Assembly (NCBI GenBank): GCA_020853755.1
Contig: JADYYG010000034.1
Coordinates: 1 to 64,000 of the forward strand
From: Dehalococcoidia bacterium
GTDB lineage: Bacteria > Chloroflexota > Dehalococcoidia > Tepidiformales > Tepidiformaceae
Length of the DNA: 64,000 nucleotides
Direction of reading: 5' to 3'
The notes under the pieces are model-generated. The model was not told the DNA's origin, searched no databases, and saw only the letters and a program-made list of their open reading frames with translations. A program made the translations under genes and the position numbers. Of this stretch, positions 1-6,735 are shown in pieces (position 1 is the stretch's first letter; every line of letters starts with the position of its first letter).

Positions 1-1
1 C

Positions 2-127
2 GCTGAACGCAACCGCCAACCTCGACCTTACACCTGGACCGCCACCGTCGAAACCATCCTCACCAAGGTCGGCCGCGCCCAGAGCGCCCTCACCGCCGTC
101 AAAGACTCTTCGGTTCCACTACACTAG
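2..127 (+). pseudogene. IS630-family transposase, C-terminal end (5' part outside window)
   Basis: Frame 2 is open from the window edge to a TAG at 125-127 and gives about 41 residues. The peptide contains RNRQPRPYTWTATVETIL, which resembles the conserved C-terminal tail of IS630/Tc1-mariner transposases (N-x-x-P-x-P-Y/F-x-W-T-x-T followed by a short helix). Only the tail is visible, so it cannot be said whether the element is intact upstream. It marks the start of an accessory region. The 137 bases after it hold no gene and no recognised terminal repeat. Confidence 0.6.
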
Positions 128-264
128 GATGGCCGAAGGCTGTCTAGTCGACTGGCCCCCGGAACCGCCGGCAAACCTCGAGCATCGGGAGAGCCGTGAA
201 ACCTTTTCACCGATCCCAAGTCTCGCGGGGTGGCGGTTCTGTGATCCCGCATGATCTCCGCCCT

Positions 265-609
265 TCAAAGCTCGGCGGAACTCACCCGCCCATTCCTGTC
301 ATCCCTGACGACGGAATATGGCACAGCGAGTAGAAGGAGCGGCCACACTACAAAGCTGAAGCTAATGAGGGCAACCGAGCCGGCTAGCATTGCCAGCCAG
401 CCAATTGCCCGAACAATGCGGCCGCGGTTGCCCTGGGATTTGGAGATGCCCAGGTAGTACAGGCCGCCCGCTCCAAGGGGCGCGGCCACCACCGCCATGG
501 TGGACAAGAAGTCCCCGTTGCCTTCGCCCCACGCCAACCCTAGCACTGCCGTCGCTAGAGCGAGGTAGAGAAAGCAGACCACTCTTGCAAGCCAACGAAG
601 ATAGATCAT
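265..609 (-). CDS. Small membrane protein, unknown function
   Basis: 114 residues, largely hydrophobic. It has an N-terminal segment (about residues 5-27), a glycine/alanine-rich middle segment (about 36-55) and two close C-terminal segments (about 67-100), so three or four membrane spans are expected. No recognised family motif. The ATG at 607-609 is preceded by TAGTAT (complement of 616-621) with only 6 bases between, and there is no Shine-Dalgarno sequence, suggesting a leaderless mRNA. It stands alone between a transposase remnant and other unknown genes. Confidence 0.5.
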   Translation of the reverse strand: MIYLRWLARVVCFLYLALATAVLGLAWGEGNGDFLSTMAVVAAPLGAGGLYYLGISKSQGNRGRIVRAIGWLAMLAGSVALISFSFVVWPLLLLAVPYSVVRDDRNGRVSSAEL

Positions 610-615
610 CAGCCC

Positions 616-621
616 ATACTA
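616..621 (-). promoter_or_regulatory. -10 element (TAGTAT) set for leaderless start
   Basis: On the minus strand TAGTAT lies 6 bases before the ATG of the membrane protein at 265-609. A transcript beginning 6-7 bases after a -10 box would start at the initiation codon. No convincing -35 hexamer is seen. Confidence 0.35.
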
Positions 622-892
622 GCGTTATGCATGGCACACCTGGGAGCCAACTTCCAACCTGTGGGAAACCGGCCGAAGCTCCGACCCATCCCGGAGCCGC
701 ACAACCGAGCCAATGGGGATGCAAGAGGTGTTCGTCGTCCGGGAACCCTCCAGCATCGACCACAACCTCCGTCGCACGATTTAGGTTGGCGGGAGCTCTA
801 TTTCCAGCCTGGCGATGGCGCCAGCGTAGATGCGAAGCCCTTCAATTGCCTTAGGATTGTGAGTCTCGCCGCTTGCTGTCACGCCACTGAGG
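622..892. other. Intergenic stretch with no supported gene
   Basis: About 270 bases between two minus-strand unknown genes. Open frames here overlap on both strands without ribosome sites or recognisable peptides. Nothing functional is supported. Confidence 0.5.
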
Positions 893-1663
893 TTAAGCGG
901 CACACTCAGCGTCAACGAGCGACCGGTTGGTGCGGAGAACGTAAGCTCGAATGACGCCCGACCCGGCCCGAACCCACTCCGACCACCGCGGAAGGAAAGC
1001 TCCGAATCCCCGTCTTTCAGGGAAACTGGCGCCAGGACGATGTCTGGAATCTGATTCTTCGGAGAAACCAGAAATCTCCCCCAAGATCCTCACTTGCTGC
1101 TCTGAACGCGAGACCTCCGTTATTCGAATGCTACCCGGGCCAAAGCTCGTCTCAAGAGCCACAGGTGAAGTCTTGACGGAAGGGTTTGGTTCCAGCCGTA
1201 CCGAAATCGACCAGTCGCCGCTTGCCGTGCGCACCGTAGCGCCCTCTCCGCGTCTCATCGCTTCGAATTCAGATTGAGTCTGGAAAGACAAATCGCCCAC
1301 CGTGAAGACCACGTCACGAGGAGACTCCACGGACATCGGGAACTCAGCGTGAAGCAGGCGCGAATCGTCGGCATCTGTCCAACTCTTGCGAGCCCAGACA
1401 TCAAGGCCGGCAGCGTCGCTGAGCCGCGGGCGGCTGTATCGGGCAAGAATCTCTCCCTGCTCTAGTCCGCCCGCCACCCGCGCGGACACAGTCACACTGC
1501 CGGCATCGACCTCCACACCTGCCGGGAGAAGCGTGATGTTTTCGGACCGCACCGCCACCGAGTTGCCAACGGTCGCACCGCGCCACGCCACGACGCCGAT
1601 GGCAATGAGCAGGCTCGTTACCAGGAGCCCTATCACGCGTCCTCGAATCGAACGGAATAACAT
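893..1663 (-). CDS. Membrane-anchored protein of unknown function
   Basis: 256 residues. A basic N-terminus is followed by one hydrophobic segment (about residues 9-28), which fits a signal anchor with the rest outside the membrane. The remainder is beta-rich, without cysteine clusters or catalytic motifs I recognise; there is a short basic stretch near residue 205-215. The ATG at 1661-1663 has AAAGGG six bases upstream on the minus strand. It follows the mini-LuxR gene at 1715-1915 by about 50 bases in the same direction, so the two could be co-transcribed. No functional assignment is made. Confidence 0.5.
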   Translation of the reverse strand: MLFRSIRGRVIGLLVTSLLIAIGVVAWRGATVGNSVAVRSENITLLPAGVEVDAGSVTVSARVAGGLEQGEILARYSRPRLSDAAGLDVWARKSWTDADDSRLLHAEFPMSVESPRDVVFTVGDLSFQTQSEFEAMRRGEGATVRTASGDWSISVRLEPNPSVKTSPVALETSFGPGSIRITEVSRSEQQVRILGEISGFSEESDSRHRPGASFPERRGFGAFLPRWSEWVRAGSGVIRAYVLRTNRSLVDAECAA

Positions 1664-1714
1664 GAATCCCTTTCAACTGTACCCCGTTGGGCGCTTTGCA
1701 CGAGTCCGTACAAA

Positions 1715-1915
1715 CTACCGATCTTCGCACCGCTTCCTCAGTTCGTCTCGGCTGTGGACGTCCAACTTGGCCATGAGATGCGCCACGTGCGCCTCCACCG
1801 TCCGCACGCTGATGACCAGGTGGTCGGCAATCTCCTTGTCGTGCCAGCGCGCCAGCACCAGCTCCAGCACCTCGCGTTCGCGCGGCGTCAACTCGTCTTT
1901 GCCTGCCATCGCCAT
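1715..1915 (-). CDS. Mini LuxR-type regulator (HTH domain only), intact copy
   Basis: 66 residues that consist almost entirely of a LuxR/GerE helix-turn-helix: ELTPREREVLELV, KEIADHLVISVRTVEAHV and a final helix with LMAKLDVHSRDELRKRC. There is no receiver or autoinducer domain, so it would bind DNA without an obvious sensor. The ATG at 1913-1915 is preceded by GAGGAGGAGAAC, a strong ribosome site. A TTAAAG-N18-TATAGT promoter lies upstream. A diverged second copy at 4240-4434 lacks the correct C-terminal helix. It may act in a complex with another protein or on a nearby promoter; the target is unknown. Confidence 0.75.
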   Translation of the reverse strand: MAMAGKDELTPREREVLELVLARWHDKEIADHLVISVRTVEAHVAHLMAKLDVHSRDELRKRCEDR

Positions 1916-2170
1916 GTTCTCCTCCTCGCCTCCCCGCTCATGGGGGGCCGCTGCAAGTCATCGGGCGCTGTTGGCACTATACGCCTTTGGGATTAAGCGC
2001 TTTAACCGTGAGAAAAGTTCCCCAAGATGCCGGTGGTCGAGGGCGCTTAGCCCGCGCCCAGCGCCCCCAGCACGTCCTGCTTCGTCGTCCCCAGGGCCAT
2101 GAAGAACATCGGGCCGAGTTCGCCTGACTGGATGATGCCGTAGCCGAGAGTCCGCGGGTCGATTTCGCCG
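1780..2170. repeat. Direct repeat, copy 1 (about 391 bp)
   Basis: This block matches 4299-4691 in the same orientation with scattered substitutions and about two net indels. Homology begins at GCGCCACGTGCG (1780/4299) and ends at CGATTTCGCC (2169-2170/4690-4691). It covers most of the mini-LuxR gene, its promoter, and the last ~41 codons of a ClpN-domain gene. Outside these limits the two copies are unrelated. Confidence 0.85.
1974..2003 (-). promoter_or_regulatory. Promoter of the mini-LuxR gene, copy 1
   Basis: Minus strand reads TTAAAG (1998-2003), 18 bases, then TATAGT (1974-1979). The copy at 4496-4525 keeps both hexamers in altered form (TTGAAG, TATGGT) with the same spacing, which supports the assignment. 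Confidence 0.5.
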
Positions 2171-2172
2171 GC
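2047..2172 (-). pseudogene. ClpN-domain gene, C-terminal fragment
   Basis: About 41 codons ending at a TAA (2047-2049) encode GEIDPRTLGYGIIQSGELGP and on to TKQDVLGALGAG, nearly the same as the C-terminus of the intact gene at 4568-4981. Upstream of about 2172 the similarity stops and the frame runs into unrelated sequence with no ribosome site. This is a truncated copy left by the event that created the flanking direct repeats. Confidence 0.7.
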
Positions 2173-2394
2173 GCGCGTGGCGGCCGGGAACGCCGTCCTG
2201 TGGGACGAACGCTCTCGCAAAATCACATTCACCTTTCCACCGCGTGCCACCGCGTTCTGACCGCGTTCCACGCTAGATTCGGAGCGGTGTATTACGTGCC
2301 GCGAGTGCTGGACATTCAGGGAGTTTCGCTGAGGTCGGGGGAAATGGTGTCGCATGCAGGGAGCCTGCCAGAGGGCCATGTCCTGGGCGAGGAG
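2173..2394. other. Gene-free stretch inside the inserted segment
   Basis: About 220 bases between the truncated ClpN fragment and the downstream end of the secreted-protein gene at 2395. No supported gene, RNA or clear repeat is seen here. Confidence 0.4.
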
Positions 2395-3381
2395 TCAGTT
2401 GGCACCGCCGGCCGAGCCTCCACCGCGACGGCGAGGCTCGCTGGGCCCATCCGAGTTCGGAATCGCTAGCCTGAGCCTACTTGCTCGCCGAAACCGGTTC
2501 CCAGCCACCTTGACGATCGGAACGGCAAGAGCGATGAGGACGCAAGCAACCGCGATCCAGGGCATGGTGCTTTCGAATGCTCGGACTGCCGGACTATCCC
2601 CCGCAGCAGGGGCCTCCGGCACTCCAGTCGAGGGGCCTGCCTCTGGGGCGAGATTGGCAAACGGCTGCAGCACTCCCAGCGCGACCTCTCTGGTTTCAAA
2701 GAGTGCTTGGCCGTTCGGGTAGAAAATCCGGAGTACACCGCCCTCCCGCGAACAGGCAGCAGGCTCGCCGCGTCCGCCGATTGCGAATAGGAGGTTGCCC
2801 AGAGGGTCTTTAGCCTTTGAGTCGTCCAGGTCCACGGCGCCGCATTTTGTCCCGTCGACGGTCAAAGTCAGCGTCGCGTGGACTACTTGTTCATCGCGGC
2901 CCATGGTCAGCGATGAACGAGGAATAAAGAAACTTGATCTGTCCGGCGTCTGCGACCGAAGGCCAATCAACAGGCTGGCTCCCGAGTAGACCACTGGTGA
3001 ACTGAGGCAGTTGCCTGAGACGCCGGGCCACACCGAGTCTGGCGATTCGAATACCTTTGGATCGAGCGCAAGGGCGGTATCGACCATCAAACCCGTAGCC
3101 GAGACGCGTCGGCTGACAGATGGATACACTACGGAATTTTGTTTCGCTGCCCCTCCGCTAGCGTAGAGCGAGAACGTCAGCTCCGATGCTGTACACTCCG
3201 CTGGCACGGAAGCGCGGATGGGAACCTCAGCATCTCGCCCGACTACGTACAGTCGCTTCTCCGGGTCTGAGATCCGCGCGTTCAGACCTTGCGAGGATGC
3301 AGGTACAGCACCTAAACAGGAGGTCAAGCAGACTAAGCCAACAACAATCAGTGCTCTTCCGTTACGCACCCCAACCAGCAT
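2395..3381 (-). CDS. Secreted or lipid-anchored protein with C-terminal membrane anchor, unknown function
   Basis: 328 residues. The start is the ATG at 3379-3381 because AAAGGAGG sits 8 bases upstream; an in-frame ATG 27 bases earlier overlaps the ribosome site. The N-terminus is a signal peptide ending in a lipobox-like LTSC, so a lipoprotein is possible. The middle is a beta-rich domain with several single cysteines. A hydrophobic segment near the end (about residues 276-298), followed by arginines, looks like a second anchor. It lies between two direct repeats in DNA less GC-rich than the rest of the window, suggesting acquisition. No family recognised. Confidence 0.6.
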   Translation of the reverse strand: MLVGVRNGRALIVVGLVCLTSCLGAVPASSQGLNARISDPEKRLYVVGRDAEVPIRASVPAECTASELTFSLYASGGAAKQNSVVYPSVSRRVSATGLMVDTALALDPKVFESPDSVWPGVSGNCLSSPVVYSGASLLIGLRSQTPDRSSFFIPRSSLTMGRDEQVVHATLTLTVDGTKCGAVDLDDSKAKDPLGNLLFAIGGRGEPAACSREGGVLRIFYPNGQALFETREVALGVLQPFANLAPEAGPSTGVPEAPAAGDSPAVRAFESTMPWIAVACVLIALAVPIVKVAGNRFRRASRLRLAIPNSDGPSEPRRRGGGSAGGAN

Positions 3382-3411
3382 CCTAAATCCCTCCTTTTGC
3401 AGATTCATGCT

Positions 3412-3606
3412 TCACCATCCATTCCGCGAAATAATGGCGGAGACCTCGTTGTTAGCAAGCCACGTGTTGTAAGAGGGTGAACTGCACGGGTCATTATTCA
3501 TCAAGGGTACATACGTTCCCAACGATCCGTCCCATTCGCAACTCTTCGGCGCTTCGTCCAAAGCAAGAGTATGCCCCAGCCGATGCCCGATCAAGGTGGC
3601 GGCACT
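3412..3606 (-). pseudogene. Remnant of a matrixin-like zinc metallopeptidase
   Basis: The open frame bounded by a TGA (3607-3609) and a stop at 3412-3414 reads ATLIGHRLGHTLALDEAP, then YVPLMNNDPC and a C-terminal NEVSAIISRNGW. This matches the end of metzincins (LIGHELGHTLGLDH, then a loop with LMN and a final helix), but the catalytic glutamate of HExxH is arginine. There is no ribosome site or proper start, and the N-terminal part is missing. It is read as a decayed fragment downstream of the 4-Cys gene; a frameshifted extension of that gene is an alternative. Confidence 0.4.
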
Positions 3607-4145
3607 TCACTCAGGCATTCGAAGTATGCGTCACGGTCGCGCTCGCTGGCCCAGAGCTCGCTCAGCGGCATAGAGCGGACCCCTTTCGATGTCAGGCACG
3701 AATCGATCGCTGTCTCCCTCTGCGCGAGTGCATCGGCTGTGGGCCTGTTCTGCTCTGCCCAGATCAGACCCAGTTTGCCCTGGTATCGTGCATAACAATT
3801 GAGGAACACGTTTCCCAAATCGCCCGCCGATGGCCCGGACTCGGCCCAGAGTTCATCGACTCCACCCGGCCCTCGTCCGGGTTCTCGATGAACCTCGAGC
3901 CCATTAGCTTCGAGGCAACTGGCAACTCGCTGGCGGGCGGAGTCGTATTCCGCGCGTGTTAGTATGCCGTCCGCGAGAGCTGCAGCCTGATCGTCATTAA
4001 AGTCCTTCTCCAGTGCGGTGATAAGCTGCTGAGCTGTTGGGTGCAGTTGTTCGCCCGATGACCTTCCCGTCCAAATTAAGGCACTTGTAGCGAATGACCC
4101 ACCAAGGATAGCAAGCGCGAATCTCAAGAAAATGGTGCTGTTCAT
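3591..4145 (-). CDS. Secreted four-cysteine protein with two internal repeats, unknown function
   Basis: 184 residues. The ATG at 4143-4145 is chosen because AGGAGG lies 7 bases upstream. Residues 1-28 form a signal peptide or anchor. After a low-complexity linker two units repeat: SCLEANG...FLNCYARY and SCLTSKG...YFECLSEV, each with a cysteine pair, so two disulfide-linked helical units are likely. It ends in PPP. It lies between the two direct repeats near the larger secreted protein. No function is assigned. Confidence 0.6.
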   Translation of the reverse strand: MNSTIFLRFALAILGGSFATSALIWTGRSSGEQLHPTAQQLITALEKDFNDDQAAALADGILTRAEYDSARQRVASCLEANGLEVHREPGRGPGGVDELWAESGPSAGDLGNVFLNCYARYQGKLGLIWAEQNRPTADALAQRETAIDSCLTSKGVRSMPLSELWASERDRDAYFECLSEVPPP

Positions 4146-4239
4146 CGGGACGCCTCCTATGCTGGCCAATGCCCGGCAACAAATGTGTACAGATAAGGAC
4201 TCGAATCAATCCCGCTTTTGCTCATTCTGTGACTCGCGC

Positions 4240-4434
4240 TTAATTGACACAGATCGGATCGGTTGTAGAACGTCCAAACGTGGTTGTAGAGAACAGGCGC
4301 GCCACGTGCGTCTCCACCGTCCGCACGCTGATGACCAGGTGGTCGGCAATCTCCTTGTCGTGCCAGCGCGCAAGCACCAGCTCCAGCACCTCGCGTTCGC
4401 GCGGCGTCAACTCGTCTTTGCCTGACATCGCCAT
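4240..4434 (-). pseudogene. Mini LuxR-type regulator, truncated second copy
   Basis: The first ~47 residues repeat the intact protein at 1715-1915 (MAMSGKDELTPREREVLELV onward, through SVRTVETHVARL), with the same strong ribosome site before the ATG at 4432-4434. After ARL the frame departs into unrelated sequence (FSTTTFGRSTTDPICVN), exactly where the direct repeat ends at 4299. The last helix of the LuxR fold is lost, so DNA binding is doubtful. It could still be expressed because its promoter is kept. Confidence 0.6.
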
Positions 4435-4691
4435 GTTCTCCTCCTCGCCTCCCCGCTCATGGGGGGACCGCTGCAAGTCATCGGGCGCTGTTGGCACCAT
4501 ACTCCTTTGAGAATAAACGCTTCAACCGTGAGAAAAGTTCCCCAAGATGCCGGGTGGATGAGGACGCTTAACCTGCGCCCAGCGCCGCCAGCACGTCCTG
4601 TTTGGTTGTCCCCAGTGCGTTGAAGAACATCGGCCCCGGTTCGCCCGACTGGATGATGCCGTAGGCGAGAGTCCGCGGGTCGATTTCGCCG
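4299..4691. repeat. Direct repeat, copy 2 (about 393 bp)
   Basis: Partner of 1780-2170, same orientation, offset 2519 at the left end and 2521 at the right end. It carries a truncated mini-LuxR gene and the C-terminal third of an intact ClpN-domain gene. Substitutions between copies show that the duplication is not recent. Confidence 0.85.
4496..4525 (-). promoter_or_regulatory. Promoter of mini-LuxR copy 2
   Basis: Minus strand reads TTGAAG (4520-4525), an 18-base spacer and TATGGT (4496-4501), the counterpart of the promoter at 1974-2003. Confidence 0.45.
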
Positions 4692-4981
4692 CCGCCCGCT
4701 TCGCGCACCAGGTGCGCCGTGAAGGTGATGGCGTCCCGCGCCGCCGAGCCGAACATGACGTTCTGGGTGAGTGCTTCATCGCTCATGCCCTGCGCCATGA
4801 GGAGGGCTGATTCGACCGCTTCGGGCGATGGCAGCCCTTCGGCCCCGGCCGTCGCGAGCACCGCCAGGCAGCCTGCCAGCAGGTGTTCCGGAGTGACGAT
4901 GGCCACGTTCGTGCGCCAGCAGTAGTTCTCGGCCTCGCGAAGAGCCCGCGCGCCTGATTCAGAGAGCGAAACGTCAGCCAT
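4568..4981 (-). CDS. Stand-alone Clp N-domain protein
   Basis: 137 residues from the ATG at 4979-4981. The sequence shows two Clp N-terminal repeat units: LSESGARALREAENYCWRTN with TPEHLLAGCL, and later LAYGIIQSGEPGPMFFNALG with KQDVLAALG. Such domains in ClpA/ClpC bind substrates or adaptors. There is no AAA+ domain, so it may act as an adaptor or as a small regulator of a Clp ATPase elsewhere. It begins 44 bases after the end of recJ and precedes a mini-LuxR gene, giving the order recJ-clpN-luxR. A truncated copy is at 2047-2172. Confidence 0.65.
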   Translation of the reverse strand: MADVSLSESGARALREAENYCWRTNVAIVTPEHLLAGCLAVLATAGAEGLPSPEAVESALLMAQGMSDEALTQNVMFGSAARDAITFTAHLVREAGGGEIDPRTLAYGIIQSGEPGPMFFNALGTTKQDVLAALGAG

Positions 4982-5025
4982 GGAGACCGAAAGGCTACCG
5001 GCTGTCCCGGGAACTGGGAAGCAGC

Positions 5026-6735
5026 TCAGCGCGGCTGCTGTTCGAGCGGCCGTCCTTCGAACGAAGGCGCGATATCCAGGATCTCCAGTTCGACGCCGTC
5101 GCCGCGCCAGTCCCGCTGCAGCGAGAAGACGATGTCGACCTGCCCGTCGAGTTCGGCCTCGGCCTGGCGGAAGGCGATCCCCCGCCACGTGATGGGACCA
5201 TCTTTGACCACCACCTTGAGGTGGTCCTGCCCGGCGCCGACGGTCTTCGCGTCCTTCAACTGGACGCCGCGGGTGAGGAGCACGGGCTTCCGGTTGCCCT
5301 GCCCGCACGGTTCGAAGCGCATGAGCCCCTTGATTTCGAGTCCGGTCAGGTCACCGAGGCGGGCTTCCGCATCGACCTCGATGAGGCGGCGCGGCGGCTC
5401 CCACCCGAGTTGCTCGGCGGCTGTGTTGATGAGCCGGTCGCGCAGTTCGTCGAGGTGCTCGTTCCGGACTGTGAAGCCCGCGGCGGCGCGGTGTCCGCCG
5501 TGGCGCACGAGGAGGTCCTTCTCCTTGCGGATGGCGGAGACGATGTCAAAGCCGGGGACACTGCGGGCGCTGGCGCGGCTCTCTTCGCTGCCCTTCGAAA
5601 GCACAATGGCTGGCCGGTTGCGGCGGTCCGCGAGGCGTGAAGCGACGAGGCCGACGATGCCGGGGCTGATGCCCTCGGCGGCGACCATGATGAGCGGGTC
5701 ATCGCTCGCTCCGAGCATCTCCTCGGCGATGTTCATCGCTTCTTCGGTCTGAGCCTGGCGCTGGCGGTTCAGGTGGTCGAGCTGTTCGGCCAGGTTGCGG
5801 GCAGTCAGCGGGTCGCGGGCGAGCATGAGGTCGAGCGCGATGTTCGCGTGGGCGAGGCGGCCGGCCGCGTTCATGCGCGGGCCGATGGCGAACCCCAGGG
5901 TCTCGGCGTTGAATCGCTCCGCGGCCGTGCCCGAGACCCGCGCGAGCGCTTCGAGGCCTGGCCGCAGTCCACGCTGCATCTGGGCGAGGCCGTCGGTCAC
6001 GATGCGCCGGTTCTCGTCGAACAGGGGTGCGACATCGACGACCGTGCCGAGGGCCGCCAGGTCGATGAACGCGCTTGTATCGAGCGCCCGTCCGCAGGCT
6101 TCGTAAAGGACGTCGAGGAAGCGGTAGGTCACGCCCACGGCCGCCAGTTCATCGAACGGATACGGCGAGTCCAGGCGCTTCGGGTTCACGGCGGCCACTG
6201 CCGGCGGCAGGACGTCGGGCACGGTGTGGTGGTCGAGGATGATGACATCGAGGCCGAGTTCGTTGGCATAGGCGACCTCGGCGACGGAGCTGATGCCACA
6301 GTCGGCGCTGATAAGGAGGGAAGCGCCGTCGTCGCGGAGCTTCTTCATCGCTCCGAAGTTGAGCCCGTAGCCCTCGCTGAACCGGTCGGGGATGTAGGTA
6401 ATAAGGGAAGCGCCGAGCGGCTTCATTCCCTCGTGCAGGACGGCCACCGAAGTCACGCCGTCAACGTCGAAGTCGCCGTAGAGGGCGATGGTTTCGTGTG
6501 CGGCGATTGCGGCGCGGACGCGCGCGATGGCCTCGGGCATGCCGGGCAGTTCGAGCGGGTCGTAGTCGGCGGCGAGGTGCGGTTTGTAAAAGAGATCGGC
6601 CTGGGGCCGCGTGGTGATGCCCCGGGCAGCGAGCACGGTCGCCACGACCGGCGGGAAGTTGGCGATGCCGTTCTGATGCGCGAAGGGGTCTCGAAGGCGC
6701 CAGCGAGGTTTTGGCAGGCCAACGAGTTGGGTCAT
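5026..6735 (-). CDS. recJ: Single-stranded-DNA-specific exonuclease RecJ
   Basis: 569 residues. RecJ degrades single-stranded DNA 5' to 3' in recombination and mismatch repair. The DHH phosphoesterase motifs are present: GDFDVDG (87-93), SADCGIS (143-149), LDHH (167-170) and NPKR; the DHHA1 domain follows with GHRAAAGF. The length is typical. The ATG at 6733-6735 overlaps the fabF stop (ATGA), implying translational coupling, so the longer in-frame extension to 6858 is rejected. The C-terminal oligonucleotide-binding part reads through to the end. Confidence 0.95.
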   Translation of the reverse strand: MTQLVGLPKPRWRLRDPFAHQNGIANFPPVVATVLAARGITTRPQADLFYKPHLAADYDPLELPGMPEAIARVRAAIAAHETIALYGDFDVDGVTSVAVLHEGMKPLGASLITYIPDRFSEGYGLNFGAMKKLRDDGASLLISADCGISSVAEVAYANELGLDVIILDHHTVPDVLPPAVAAVNPKRLDSPYPFDELAAVGVTYRFLDVLYEACGRALDTSAFIDLAALGTVVDVAPLFDENRRIVTDGLAQMQRGLRPGLEALARVSGTAAERFNAETLGFAIGPRMNAAGRLAHANIALDLMLARDPLTARNLAEQLDHLNRQRQAQTEEAMNIAEEMLGASDDPLIMVAAEGISPGIVGLVASRLADRRNRPAIVLSKGSEESRASARSVPGFDIVSAIRKEKDLLVRHGGHRAAAGFTVRNEHLDELRDRLINTAAEQLGWEPPRRLIEVDAEARLGDLTGLEIKGLMRFEPCGQGNRKPVLLTRGVQLKDAKTVGAGQDHLKVVVKDGPITWRGIAFRQAEAELDGQVDIVFSLQRDWRGDGVELEILDIAPSFEGRPLEQQPR

